DNA of 64,000 nt from positions 1-64,000 of the forward strand of contig JAJZVO010000009.1 of the NCBI GenBank assembly GCA_021845665.1, given 5' to 3'. Shown here piece by piece: positions 27,801 through 35,814 of the stretch (position 1 is the first letter of the stretch; every line of letters begins with the position of its first letter). The position numbers were made by a program, and so were the translations under genes. The stretch is from Bacteroidota bacterium (GTDB lineage: Bacteria; Bacteroidota; Ignavibacteria; Kryptoniales; JAKASW01). The notes beneath the pieces were generated by a model. It was not told where the DNA came from. It did not search any database and worked only from the letters and a program-made list of their open reading frames with translations.

Positions 27801-27962
27801 TGCACCCGGATAGACTGTGGTAACGGAAAGCACCGGCGGTGTAATCTTGGGGAGCAATTCATAATTGAGGTTGATCAGGCTGTATACTCCCAGGAGCGAG
27901 AGCGCGCCGAATATCACAACGACAAGCGTAGGTCTTTTTATTGCCAGCTCTGTAATCGTCAT
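24819..27962 (-). CDS. RND multidrug efflux inner-membrane transporter
   Basis: 1047 residues, HAE1/AcrB-type. It starts MTITELAIKRPTLVVVIFG (first membrane helix), has the periplasmic YPGASPDEVENSVTKPVED segment, two sets of six helices with a large periplasmic loop each, and the proton-relay aspartates in GFSLVIGILVDDSIVIIENI. The second half keeps GIIILIGLVGKNAILLVD. It extrudes hydrophobic compounds using proton flow and needs an outer-membrane channel, which is not encoded nearby. It is 22 bases after the adaptor gene in a TetR-adaptor-pump unit. Confidence 0.93.
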   Translation of the reverse strand: MTITELAIKRPTLVVVIFGALSLLGVYSLINLNYELLPKITPPVLSVTTVYPGASPDEVENSVTKPVEDALSSLDKIYSMTSTSNEGVSFVLVQFDQSADINTELQDAQGKIDQMVGTLPTGVKTPSLSKLDLQAIPVLRLGVTSNMPATKFYQFVVDNIQPQLSEIPGVGLVTLVGGLQREIRVNLNEAKLNAYGISVLQVLNTVKSSNIDFPTGKLENNSHQMVVRLAGKFKTVASIRNLILKRSKDGGEVTLSDVADVIDGHKPYETITRINGVTSIGILVQKQTDANTVNVSRGVRAELKKIEKEYRAENVKFVVAQDGSTFTLQAVNGVKFDLMLAVILVAVVMLLFLHSIRNSFIVMLSIPASLLSTLIVMYALGYTLNLMTLLGFSLVIGILVDDSIVIIENIHHHLEKGENPRTAALRGRNEIGFAALSITMVDVVIYVPLALTGGLVGNILREFAMVVVISTLMSLFVSFTLTPLLASRFGKIERMTDGTFIGKFAIEFEKYFKRLVSKYIDLLKWSLNNRWKVIALSAALFIAALALAPLGFIGAAFIPQTDMGEFAVTLDMPPNYTVRHTNFVTEKVEKYVNSLPQVEKDFVEVGVSNEGIIGQSSNHSSELDVQLVPKDKRRLSTDQIGEMIKEFALKIPGVRVRVDPIGIFGTANQAPIQLIVSGPSRPDVLKSAQILENTVKKTPGTADVRLSTDVGNPEMRVDIDRQKMAALGLSMASVGASLQVAMQGNDDAKFRRGGDDYDILVSLDRSDKSNISDLKHLVFINDRGQQIQLQQFANVYQSTAPSVLQRFDRIDAVTVYSEVIGRPVGTVGQDIRNAMAGKTLPPGVKITYWGDLKNQADAFSSLGIALAAAIIFVYLVLIALYDSYGEPFIVLFSIPVAMVGAFLALALTLNSLNIFTILGIIILIGLVGKNAILLVDRANQKKREDGLSTFDALIEAGESRIRPIVMTTTAMVFGMLPLALAHDSASEFKSGLAWAIIGGLITSMFLTLVLVPVVYELFEKVQLRVKALLARRAREEQAGLGDEILGK

Positions 27963-27984
27963 TTTGAATGGTCCTTTCCTGCAG

Positions 27985-29034
27985 CTAACCAGCTACTTCC
28001 ACTTTGTACCCGTTCTCCAGGTTGTCCTGCCCGGTGGTAATTACTTTTTCTCCGAGGTGGAGTCCGCCCAGGACCTGCAGGTAGTTATTGTACCCCTCAC
28101 CTACGACAATATTCCTCAGCACAGCCTTCCCGTCCTCGACAACGAAAACCTGCGGACTCTCCACGCTTCCGACGAGCGACTGTCTCGGAATGACCAGCGA
28201 TTCGGAAGGCGTACGTGCGGAAAGGTAAACGGTCGCGAACATCCCGGCCTTAAGCGGGTGCTGCCTGCTGTTGGGGAATTCAATTTCCACAGGATATGTA
28301 TGATCCGCATCGGCTTTGGAACTTATGGTTCTGATGCGCCCCGTGAAATCGGTTCCCGGGTATACATCTGTCGTTATCTTCACCTTGTCGCCCGGTCTGA
28401 AGTCCATGATGTCGCGCTCGTTTACGTTGACGGTAACCTTCAGAGTGGAAATATCGACCACTTCCGCCACCGGCATCCCGGGAGTCACGTAATCACCTAG
28501 GTTTACCCTGCGCGATGTTATATAACCGGAGATTGGGGTCGTTATCTTTGTATCGTTGTACTGACGCTGTGCCACGACGAACCTGTCCATCGCGGACTCG
28601 TACGCAAGCTGCGCCGATTCAAGCTGTGAATCGGTAACCGAGCTTTCCTTGTAAAGCCTCTTGTATCTGTCGTAGTCGTTGGTGGCTTTCTGAAGTGCGA
28701 CCTTTGCGAGTTCGAGCGCCGCAACCTGGAGCTTGTCGTCGATATGGAAGAGGATTGAACCTGAAGGCTCGTAGCCCCCCACCTGCACCAGCACTTTCTT
28801 AACCTTGCCGGAAGTTTGCGAGATGATGTGAACGTCATTGTTCGCATCGATGGTACCCACTAAATCGAGATCGCGTGTTATGGCTCTCTCTTCGACCGGC
28901 GCGACGGTAACCGCGTAGGAGGACGCATGCAGGTTGAGAGTTTCCGCCTTTATCTGTGCCCTGTTGTGAAGCAGCACCGCAACGATGAGTGCAATTACTG
29001 CAACGACAACCGAATAGACCTTCAGCTTCTTCAT
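27985..29034 (-). CDS. RND efflux periplasmic adaptor (membrane fusion protein)
   Basis: 349 residues with an N-terminal membrane anchor (KLKVYSVVVAVIALIVAVLL), a lipoyl half-motif (SGKVKKVLVQVGGYEPSGSILFHID), a helical hairpin (about 105-150), the second lipoyl half (ITTPISGYITSRRVNLGDYV) and beta-barrel and membrane-proximal domains. It links the pump to an outer-membrane channel. It follows the TetR gene by 56 bases and precedes the pump by 22. Confidence 0.92.
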   Translation of the reverse strand: MKKLKVYSVVVAVIALIVAVLLHNRAQIKAETLNLHASSYAVTVAPVEERAITRDLDLVGTIDANNDVHIISQTSGKVKKVLVQVGGYEPSGSILFHIDDKLQVAALELAKVALQKATNDYDRYKRLYKESSVTDSQLESAQLAYESAMDRFVVAQRQYNDTKITTPISGYITSRRVNLGDYVTPGMPVAEVVDISTLKVTVNVNERDIMDFRPGDKVKITTDVYPGTDFTGRIRTISSKADADHTYPVEIEFPNSRQHPLKAGMFATVYLSARTPSESLVIPRQSLVGSVESPQVFVVEDGKAVLRNIVVGEGYNNYLQVLGGLHLGEKVITTGQDNLENGYKVEVAG

Positions 29035-29090
29035 AAAATTCCCTTATGTTTGAGCTTCGCTTTCATTCAACGACTAATCGAAAAAGTGCA

Positions 29091-29714
29091 TCAGCCGACC
29101 TCATTCGCGAGAGGTTTGTGGAAAATGTACTTTGATCTGCCCTCATCCGTTAGAATGCCTTCAAAGATTATTTTTGAGATTGTTTCGAAAGCCTGGGCAG
29201 CGGTGCAGGGCAGCTCGGACAGCGTTTCCTGATTCACTATCGACTCGGCCGCATGCATGTAGACAAGGAGCACGATATCTTTGTCAACGTCTCGCCTGAA
29301 CACTCCCGTCTCGAAACCGGCTTCTATGATTGCGCGGACTTTCTCGAAAATCTTCCCCTTCTTGAAATCATGCATCTCATTCCACAACTCCGGTTCCACC
29401 CTTCGAACGTCCGGTAGTTTGTTAATCTGCGACGCTCGTTCGCTGGCAAAATCAAGTATACTTCTCACCTTGCCCAGAAAACCCAGGTCTTCTCGCTTCC
29501 AGATCTCATCGATGTGCTCCATGAACTCAATCTGTCTTTGCGTCATAAGATCCCGAATCAGCTCTTTCTTGTTAGGAAAGAACTTGTAGAGCGTCTTCTT
29601 GCTGATTCCCAGATCCGCGGCTATTTCTTCCATTGTTACCTTCGAGTAGCCGTGTCGCATGAACATGTCCTCCGCGGCAGTGAGAATATTAGCCTTGGTT
29701 TCGGTCTCTGTCAT
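29091..29714 (-). CDS. TetR-family regulator of the RND pump
   Basis: 207 residues with an N-terminal HTH: NILTAAEDMFMRHGYSKVTMEEIAADLGISKKTLYKFFPNKKELI. The C-terminal half is a ligand-binding helical domain. GGAGG-AAAGG precedes the start. Two matching 28-base palindromic sites upstream (29736-29763, 29819-29846) are very likely its operators, giving autorepression and control of the downstream adaptor and pump. Confidence 0.9.
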   Translation of the reverse strand: MTETETKANILTAAEDMFMRHGYSKVTMEEIAADLGISKKTLYKFFPNKKELIRDLMTQRQIEFMEHIDEIWKREDLGFLGKVRSILDFASERASQINKLPDVRRVEPELWNEMHDFKKGKIFEKVRAIIEAGFETGVFRRDVDKDIVLLVYMHAAESIVNQETLSELPCTAAQAFETISKIIFEGILTDEGRSKYIFHKPLANEVG

Positions 29715-29735
29715 TTAGAATCCTTTCCTCCGGCT

Positions 29736-29763
29736 GGAAACGATATTCGTGTAATGCGTTTCC
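29736..29763. promoter_or_regulatory. TetR operator 1
   Basis: GGAAACG-N14-CGTTTCC, 22 bases upstream of the tetR start and next to its ribosome binding site. The same half-sites and spacer length recur at 29819-29846, with different spacer bases, which is strong evidence for a protein-binding site. Confidence 0.75.
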
Positions 29764-29818
29764 TGTTGTCGCTAAAAAAGCAGCCAACCAGCGCTGCTCT
29801 TTTACTCTTGCGATCCAC

Positions 29819-29846
29819 GGAAACGAATGCTGTTTATTGCGTTTCC
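29819..29846. promoter_or_regulatory. TetR operator 2
   Basis: Second copy of GGAAACG-N14-CGTTTCC, 83 bases from operator 1 centre to centre (about eight helical turns). The promoter for the tetR-adaptor-pump unit is expected in or between the two. Confidence 0.75.
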
Positions 29847-29921
29847 AAGTTAACTCAAACCGAAGGTCATGTCAAGGCCTACAGGTGCATTTCATCAAAA
29901 CTTCCATCGCTTCTCCCCCGA

Positions 29922-30122
29922 TTACGCATTGGAGGCCTTGATAGCTCTGACAATTTTCCTCGCCCGCCGGTCTGCGTAGTGGTCGCGGACCACAAGCAAT
30001 GCGTGAATGACGGCGGGTATCCAGAAAAGAAAACAAAGGAAGAAATTTACCAGAGCCTGGATCGGTTTCCCGCTCAGAAGTACTGCCAGCGGCGGCAGGA
30101 AGAAGGCCACTATGTATAGCAT
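29922..30122 (-). CDS. YqaE/Pmp3-family small membrane protein
   Basis: 66 residues with two hydrophobic segments: LYIVAFFLPPLAVLL and LVNFFLCFLFWIPAVIHALLVV, separated by SGKPIQA. This is the UPF0057/Pmp3 pattern (FLPP and a WIPG-like IPAV). The family is small, membrane-embedded and often stress-induced. The start at 30122 matches the family length; an upstream in-frame start is not needed. It lies upstream of the TetR operators in the same orientation. Confidence 0.85.
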   Translation of the reverse strand: MLYIVAFFLPPLAVLLSGKPIQALVNFFLCFLFWIPAVIHALLVVRDHYADRRARKIVRAIKASNA

Positions 30123-30220
30123 GAAGCATCCTCCTCGATGAAATTTCCGGTATCACTCATGTCTACTCCGACTACGGGGAAAGCCGACTTTTTGTTCCCG
30201 CCTCCGTCTGTCGACCAAAG

Positions 30221-30373
30221 CTATTCCGGTCCGTCACCGCCAAACTGAATGAGCTCGATGGGGACGCCGTCTTCCTCAATGAATGCCACCCGATTGCCGG
30301 GCGAAGGCCTGCCGGGCTCGATAACGCGGATGAAAGATATTATGTTCGGGAAGATACTCTTCACCTTTCCCAT
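30221..30373 (-). pseudogene. C-terminal fragment of a glyoxalase/VOC-superfamily protein
   Basis: A 50-codon frame whose end reads PSPGNRVAFIEEDGVPIELI. VOC domain proteins end with this strand-turn-strand, in which the Glu of IELI is the metal ligand. The N-terminal three quarters of the domain are missing upstream, so it is a relic. Nothing else recognisable lies between it and the Pmp3 gene. Confidence 0.6.
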
Positions 30374-30565
30374 TTTTCCGCGCGGAAATTCCGATGCCGT
30401 GACATTTCAAACTCCCCGACTTCATAGTCCCTTCAGATTTGAGCAATAAATAAATCGACCCCGCGGCAGTGTCTCACACCAAGGCAGACTTCAGTCCCAA
30501 ATAATAGGGCCCGAGACCTTCCAGTCTTAGGCCTTTGCTTCACAAGATCCGCTGCGCGGGCAGCT

Positions 30566-31147
30566 CTACTTCTTCTCCTTGAACGACGAAGGGGCAAAGT
30601 TAATGGACTTAACTTCCGTGATAGGGACACTCTCAAGCGAGTCCTTGACCTGCATGCGAATGCTGTCTGGAGTCGCGCCCATGAACACGCCGGAGATCGT
30701 CTTCCCGTCTGTCGTGTAGAGGATATCCTCATCGCTGTTCGGGGGAGGTGGCGCCTGTTGAGGTTTAGGAACTACGACGTAGGCATTTTCGCCGGGGAGG
30801 TATTGGTAATAGACACCACCACCATAAAAATACAACGTCGGCCCTATCCAGAAGCGCCAGAGTCCGTAGGGCATGAACCTTAGCATTGCTCCAAACGGTG
30901 GACGATACAAGTAGTATCTTCCCCTCCACGGCCTGTAGAAACGGCCGTTGTGGAAAAAATACGGCCGGTTTCCGATCATTACCCTCATACGATTACCCGG
31001 TAGACTCAACGCAGGGGGAGGCGCAAATCTTCCGGGTGCCGTTCGTACTCTCTGTGCGAATGCCTGGTTCGGAAGAATGGAAAAAGCAACTGCGACCGTC
31101 ACGACAACAGAGTCGATCTGCAAGCTGCGGATAAGAGTCTTTTTCAT
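30566..31147 (-). CDS. Exported proline/tyrosine-rich protein of unknown function
   Basis: About 193 residues. The start at 31147 gives a signal peptide (MKKTLIRSLQ, cleavage near PNQAFAQ). The middle is rich in Arg, Tyr, Phe and Gly (GRFYRPWRGRYYLYRPPFG, YFYGGGVYYQYLPG), a composition seen in DUF6515-like envelope proteins of Bacteroidota. The C-terminus contains a small beta domain (YTTDGKTISGVFMGATPDSI) resembling those that respond to or bind envelope components. Function unknown; probably periplasmic or outer-membrane associated. Confidence 0.65.
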   Translation of the reverse strand: MKKTLIRSLQIDSVVVTVAVAFSILPNQAFAQRVRTAPGRFAPPPALSLPGNRMRVMIGNRPYFFHNGRFYRPWRGRYYLYRPPFGAMLRFMPYGLWRFWIGPTLYFYGGGVYYQYLPGENAYVVVPKPQQAPPPPNSDEDILYTTDGKTISGVFMGATPDSIRMQVKDSLESVPITEVKSINFAPSSFKEKK

Positions 31148-31310
31148 CTTTTCAAACCATCCTCTCATTGAAAAGCATATCAGTCATGCACAAATGAAAA
31201 AATGATTGACTAAACTATATGACCTTTAAACTCTTTCGGCAGTTTAATCAAGGCACTGCGGCAGTACCCGAAAAGGAAGAACGGATGCGGACTCAATCAA
31301 CTCACGATTT

Positions 31311-32462
31311 CTACGAGCCTGCCGTCTTGAACTTGAACGCTTCCAGAGCCTCGCTAAGAGATTCGTCCTCGCGCTTCAGAACGACAGTCATATTGGAAAA
31401 CTCATATCTGAAGACATAATTGCCTCTAAGCCCTTTGAAATACGGACCGCGTTCATCCGGTCTCAGCTCGGCAATCTTCCTCAATGCAGCATCATCCCGC
31501 ATGATATCATAGCAGCTTCGGACCAGCGTCGAAATTACCTCTTCGGGACTGGAATAGCCCGGATCGACTTCTAGTACCGGATTCCTGGGAGGAGGAATGA
31601 CACTACCAGCATCCCATTTCCGCTCAAACCCAAAGTGAGTGCAGAACGCCTCGTAAATCATCCTGGTAGCGTTCACCTTGCCGTCAATGGAATAGCCCGC
31701 TATGTGCTGAGTGCCGATTGCGCACTTTGCCAGTAGATCGATGTCAATTCCCGGCTCATTCTCCCAGACGTCAAGGATGGCTATACCCGGTGCTCCGGCA
31801 GATAACGCGGACTTAAGCGCCTGGTTGTCAACAACCGCGCCGCGGGAAGAATTGATCACGGCGGATCCACGCTTCATCCTGGAGAGTCTTCCCGCATCGA
31901 AGAGATGGTGAGTCGCATCGGGGCCGGACGTCGTATAAGGGACATGAATCGTAATGAAATCGGCTTCCATCAGGTCGTCGAGAGGAAGGAAGCGCGAATC
32001 GCCGGTTGCCCTTGCGAGGGGCGGATCATTCTGCAGCACGTTCATGCCGAGTTTGTGTCCGACTCTCACAATCTTACTGCCTATGTTTCCGACCCCGACG
32101 ACGCCGAGAGTTTTCCCCTTCAGGGTGAAGCCGCCCTTTTCGGCCAACGTGAAAAGCGCCGAGAACACATACTGCACGACCGCATTTGAGTTGCATCCAG
32201 GAGCGCTCGAAAAGGCGATGCCACGACTAACGAGGTGGTCGACATCGACATGGTCGGTTCCGATCGTTGCCGTACCGACAAATCTTACGCTGCTATCGGC
32301 AAGGAGTTTTTCATTGACTTTGGTTTCAGACCTGACGAGTAGTGCATCGGCATCCTTCAACGCAGCGCTATCGATCGCCCGGCTGTCGTACTTCGCAATC
32401 TCCCCGAACTCGCCGAACGCTTCTTCTACAAAGGGGATCTTCTGGTCTACTACTATCTTCAT
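31311..32462 (-). CDS. pdxB: 4-phosphoerythronate dehydrogenase
   Basis: NAD-dependent oxidation of 4-phosphoerythronate, the second step of the DXP-dependent vitamin B6 route. About 383 residues beginning MKIVVDQKIPFVEEAF; ATG at 32462 matches the family start. Seen: GTATIGTDHVD and APGCNSNAVVQYV (PdxB-specific), Rossmann motif GVVGVGNIGSKI, catalytic Arg in NSSRGAVVD, Glu in WENEPGID and His in GTQHIAGYS, and the PdxB C-terminal domain with YDIMRDDAALR. It follows the uronate SDR gene by 32 bases, an unusual place for it. Confidence 0.85.
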   Translation of the reverse strand: MKIVVDQKIPFVEEAFGEFGEIAKYDSRAIDSAALKDADALLVRSETKVNEKLLADSSVRFVGTATIGTDHVDVDHLVSRGIAFSSAPGCNSNAVVQYVFSALFTLAEKGGFTLKGKTLGVVGVGNIGSKIVRVGHKLGMNVLQNDPPLARATGDSRFLPLDDLMEADFITIHVPYTTSGPDATHHLFDAGRLSRMKRGSAVINSSRGAVVDNQALKSALSAGAPGIAILDVWENEPGIDIDLLAKCAIGTQHIAGYSIDGKVNATRMIYEAFCTHFGFERKWDAGSVIPPPRNPVLEVDPGYSSPEEVISTLVRSCYDIMRDDAALRKIAELRPDERGPYFKGLRGNYVFRYEFSNMTVVLKREDESLSEALEAFKFKTAGS

Positions 32463-32494
32463 CAGCTTTCTCAATTAGTTTCAGATGGTAATTA

Positions 32495-33283
32495 TCATAT
32501 CGTCATCGCGGTGAAACCACCATCGACCGGGATAATCGTTCCGGTAACGAACGACGAAGCTTTGTTCGATGCTAACCAGATGAATGCACCGTTCAACTCC
32601 TCTGCTTCTCCGTATCTTGCCATCGGAGTATGACCGAATATCGATTTTCGTCTCTCTTCCGTGAGTATCTTCCTGTTCTGTTCAGCGGGGAAAAACCCGG
32701 GCATGACCGCATTGACGCGGATTCCGTATTGGGCCCACTCGCGCGCCAGAAAACGAGTCATGTTATTGACTCCGGCTTTGGAGATCGCGTATGTGAACAC
32801 CTTCGAAAGCGGTATTTCCGAAGAGACGGATGAGAAATTGACGATACTCCCCCTCACCTTCGAGTCGATCATATGCTTACCGAAAACCTGGCAGGCGAGG
32901 AACATTCCTTTAAGGTTGACGCTGATGATCTTGTCCCATTCTTCTTCCTGGATATCGAGCACCGGCGTCGTAGAATTGACACCGGGCGCGTTCACCAGTA
33001 TGTCCACCTCTTTCCACTTCGCGACGATCACATCCTTCGCCCTCTCGAGATCGGACTTAACGCGTCCGTCCGCCTGGACGGCCAGCGCCTCGCCGCCAGC
33101 AGATTGAATAGCCTTCACACGCTGCTCCGCTGCTTCCTTGCCATGATTATAAACTATCGCGATCCTCGCTCCCGCTTTGGCCAGCGATTCTGCGACGCTT
33201 CCGCCAAGCACTCCCGACCCACCGATCACTACCGCGACCTTACCTTTGAGTCCGAATGTCTCTTCCACATATGAATTTGCCAT
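32495..33283 (-). CDS. SDR oxidoreductase, probable hexuronate/ketouronate reductase
   Basis: About 262 residues; the ATG at 33283 has GGAG seven bases upstream. Classical SDR: cofactor motif VVIGGSGVLGGS (23-34 region), NAPG, catalytic Ser in VNFSSVSSE and YAISKAG (Tyr and Lys). It ends with VTGTIIPVDGGFTA. SDRs of this type act as gluconate 5-dehydrogenase or D-mannonate oxidoreductase. In this operon, fructuronate to mannonate reduction is a plausible role, since no UxuB is seen; this is inference. Confidence 0.8.
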   Translation of the reverse strand: MANSYVEETFGLKGKVAVVIGGSGVLGGSVAESLAKAGARIAIVYNHGKEAAEQRVKAIQSAGGEALAVQADGRVKSDLERAKDVIVAKWKEVDILVNAPGVNSTTPVLDIQEEEWDKIISVNLKGMFLACQVFGKHMIDSKVRGSIVNFSSVSSEIPLSKVFTYAISKAGVNNMTRFLAREWAQYGIRVNAVMPGFFPAEQNRKILTEERRKSIFGHTPMARYGEAEELNGAFIWLASNKASSFVTGTIIPVDGGFTAMTI

Positions 33284-33379
33284 TATCTCACTCCATGTTG
33301 TACAAAATTGCGAGCCGGCCATACGGCCCGATTCTTTGATTCTCAATATTAACGATGCGAATTCCCCGCACTGAAACGC

Positions 33380-34141
33380 TTACCTCCCCATCCAACCGCC
33401 GTCTACCGTGACGACACTCCCGTTCATGTAACTCGAAGCATCCGAGCAAAGAAATACGACGGTTCCCATGAGATCTTCAGGCTCCCCCCAGCGTCCGGCA
33501 GGAATCCTGTCGAGTATGCTCCTTGACCTCACCGGATCTTCACGCAAGGCCTTCGTATTCTCCGTTGAAATGTATCCCGGCGCAATCGCATTTACGGTCA
33601 CTCCCCTGGCTGCCCACTCGTTCGCGAAAGCCATTGCCAACTGCTTCACACCGCCTTTCGAGGCGGCATAACCGGGGACGAATATTCCCCCTTGAAACGA
33701 AAGGAGCGAAGCGATGAAGACGATCTTGCCGTAACCTCTCAAAGCCATCTCCTTCCCGATCTCACGTGTCAGTATGAATTGCGCCGACAGGTTCACCTCG
33801 ATGACCTTGTCCCAGTACTCGTCCGGATGCTCGGACACGGGCTTCCTCATGATTGTCCCGGCATTGTTTACAAGGATGTCGATCTTCGGGTAGTCCGACT
33901 TGACGCTTCTGATGAAATCATAAAGTGATTCTCTGTCGGAAAAATCGCATGGATACGACTTGAACATCCGGCCCCGATCCTTGACTTCCTTTTCCGTTTC
34001 CGAAAAGTTGTTCGAGTGCGACAAGCCGATGATATCGGCGCCGGCCTCGGCCAGCGCTATGGCGTATGCCTTCCCGATTCCCTGATTTGAACCGGTCACC
34101 AGGGCCGTCTTGTTATTGAGTCTGAATTTGTCGAGGATCAT
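33380..34141 (-). CDS. kduD: 2-dehydro-3-deoxy-D-gluconate 5-dehydrogenase
   Basis: Reduces 2,5-diketo-3-deoxygluconate to 2-keto-3-deoxygluconate in pectin breakdown. 253-residue SDR with VTGSNQGIGKAYA, NNAGTIMRKP, catalytic Ser in FIASLLSFQGG and YAASKGGVKQL, and NAIAPGYISTENT. These match KduD closely. It follows kduI by 43 bases. Confidence 0.9.
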   Translation of the reverse strand: MILDKFRLNNKTALVTGSNQGIGKAYAIALAEAGADIIGLSHSNNFSETEKEVKDRGRMFKSYPCDFSDRESLYDFIRSVKSDYPKIDILVNNAGTIMRKPVSEHPDEYWDKVIEVNLSAQFILTREIGKEMALRGYGKIVFIASLLSFQGGIFVPGYAASKGGVKQLAMAFANEWAARGVTVNAIAPGYISTENTKALREDPVRSRSILDRIPAGRWGEPEDLMGTVVFLCSDASSYMNGSVVTVDGGWMGR

Positions 34142-34184
34142 CTCAACGCCCTCTGATAAGTTGCAATGCCCGATATAAACTGTC

Positions 34185-35018
34185 TCATTTCAATGAAGAC
34201 ATCTCCACGTCATCCATGTCCTCGAACTCCTGATTCTCCCCGCCCATCGCCCAGATGAAGGAATAGTTCTTTGTCCCTCCCCCTGAATGTATGGACCAGC
34301 TCGGCGATATGACCGCCTGCTTGTCGCGTACCACGATGTGCCGGGTCTCGGACGGCTCTCCCATCACGTGAAATACCGCGGAGTTGATGTTGAGATTGAA
34401 GTAGAAATAGATTTCCGTCCTTCGCTGATGCGTGTGCGAAGGCATGGTGTTCCAGACACTCCCTTCGTCCAACTCTGTAAGGCCCATAACAAGCTGACAG
34501 CTCCTAACGCCCTTCGGGTGAATGTATCTGTTAAGCGTCCTCGAGTTAGCATCCATGGTGTTCCCCAGCTTTGCAGAGAAGACCTCGCCGAACTTCATGA
34601 AAGCAGTCGGATGGTTAGCATGGGCCGGATAACTGACGAAGTAAAAGTATGCCGGTTTCGATGGGTCGTCGCTCGAAAAGACAATTTCCTTCGTGCCGAG
34701 TCCGATGTACAGCGCATCTTTGTAACCAAGCGTGAACACCCGGCCGTCGGCCTTCACTTTCCCCGGACTGCCGACATTAAAGACCCCAACCTCCCTGCGC
34801 TGTGCAAAGAAATCAGCCGCCATTTCTTTCTTCGTGCTCAGAAGCTGAAGCGGTTCGCCGACAGGCAGCGCACCTCCGGCAATTGCACGATCGAGGTCAA
34901 AATAGACCATCTCGACCTTTCCCTCCCGAAAGAGGTCTTCCAATAAAAACGCCTTCCTGATCTCACCCGTCTTAAGTGACCGGTAACTTAGATTATCGGG
35001 GGAATATCTTACTTCCAT
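34185..35018 (-). CDS. kduI: 5-dehydro-4-deoxy-D-glucuronate isomerase
   Basis: Isomerizes 5-keto-4-deoxyuronate to 2,5-diketo-3-deoxygluconate. 277 residues of the double cupin fold. The zinc ligands appear in TMPSHTHQRRTEIYFYF and in the later IHSGGGT segment. MEVRYSPDN at the start and EFEDMDDVE at the end are family signatures. The start is preceded by GAAAGG. Between kdgF and kduD, as expected for the pathway. Confidence 0.93.
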   Translation of the reverse strand: MEVRYSPDNLSYRSLKTGEIRKAFLLEDLFREGKVEMVYFDLDRAIAGGALPVGEPLQLLSTKKEMAADFFAQRREVGVFNVGSPGKVKADGRVFTLGYKDALYIGLGTKEIVFSSDDPSKPAYFYFVSYPAHANHPTAFMKFGEVFSAKLGNTMDANSRTLNRYIHPKGVRSCQLVMGLTELDEGSVWNTMPSHTHQRRTEIYFYFNLNINSAVFHVMGEPSETRHIVVRDKQAVISPSWSIHSGGGTKNYSFIWAMGGENQEFEDMDDVEMSSLK

Positions 35019-35131
35019 ACCTTTCGCCTTTCCCTGAATTTAGATGATTGCGGAACGCCCCTGATGAGCAGAAGAGTCTATCTCTTGTGTCAGGGTTGCG
35101 CCCAACCCCGCAAAGTATCCTGGCACAGATC

Positions 35132-35491
35132 TCATTTGTTCGATCCTTTCAAGAAGTCCTTTCGCGGCGGTGTAAAAGCATCTATGAGACATCCATCCGC
35201 GAAAGCTCTAACGCCGTGTTGTATATCCGGTCCGACGATTAAGCTGTCCCCGGCGGAAAGCTCCTCTATCTTTCCTTCAAGCTCGACTTCAAACCTTCCC
35301 GATTCAACGTAAGCAACCGGGTGGTGTGGATGCGCGGACACACGTCCGGCCGAACCTTGCCTGAACTCGACACTGGCCATTATAATCTCTCTTGCGATAC
35401 CAAGAGTCTTACGGCGAACCCCATCGCCGGAAATTTCCCAGACAAGATCAGAAAAATGGATGAATGGTTCGGAACCAACCATAGTATTCAA
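35132..35491 (-). CDS. kdgF: KdgF-type cupin, unsaturated uronate linearization
   Basis: Small single-domain cupin of 119 residues that turns 4,5-unsaturated galacturonate into linear ketouronate, the substrate of KduI. Seen: GVRRKTLG, VEFRQGSAGRVSAHPHHPVAYV (metal ligands), GDSLIVGPDIQHGVRA, and the C-terminal IDAFTPPRKDFL that is characteristic of KdgF. A TTG at 35491 has GGAAGG at good spacing; ATG at 35482 is possible. First gene of the kdgF-kduI-kduD-SDR-pdxB unit. Confidence 0.88.
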   Translation of the reverse strand: MNTMVGSEPFIHFSDLVWEISGDGVRRKTLGIAREIIMASVEFRQGSAGRVSAHPHHPVAYVESGRFEVELEGKIEELSAGDSLIVGPDIQHGVRAFADGCLIDAFTPPRKDFLKGSNK

Positions 35492-35814
35492 TTATCCCTT
35501 CCATTGGGTCGCGTTACTTTGCGAATCGCGCCGCCTGCCGGGACACATCGAGCTTGCCCGTAAATCACAAACGACCTCATCAATATAATAAACGAAACCG
35601 AAGGTTTGATATCCGAAGTTGCCGAAGAAAGTGGGGCCGCCTGAACAGTATGGCCCAACGTTTTCTCCACATCGGGATCCAGCCACAATTTTTTTTGATA
35701 ACACCTTCGTTTTTGTTATCATAAAACCAAAAGAAGATACGCATGCAGCCGATCCATGCCCAGGCTTAGCGGAGACATTTCTCAAAGCAGCCCATCTTCT
35801 CCAGGAGAATTCAC
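35492..35814. other. Divergent intergenic region with an inverted repeat
   Basis: 323 bases between kdgF (leftward) and the bacteriohemerythrin gene (rightward). TGATAACA at 35696-35703 and TGTTATCA at 35714-35721 form an 8-base inverted repeat with a 10-base spacer in AT-rich sequence, a candidate operator for one or both genes. Short minus-strand ORFs here have no protein-like features. Confidence 0.5.

Noticed and set aside
35492-35785. 97-codon minus-strand ORF upstream of kdgF
   Set aside because: No recognised motif, no good ribosome binding site, and it overlaps the candidate operator region.
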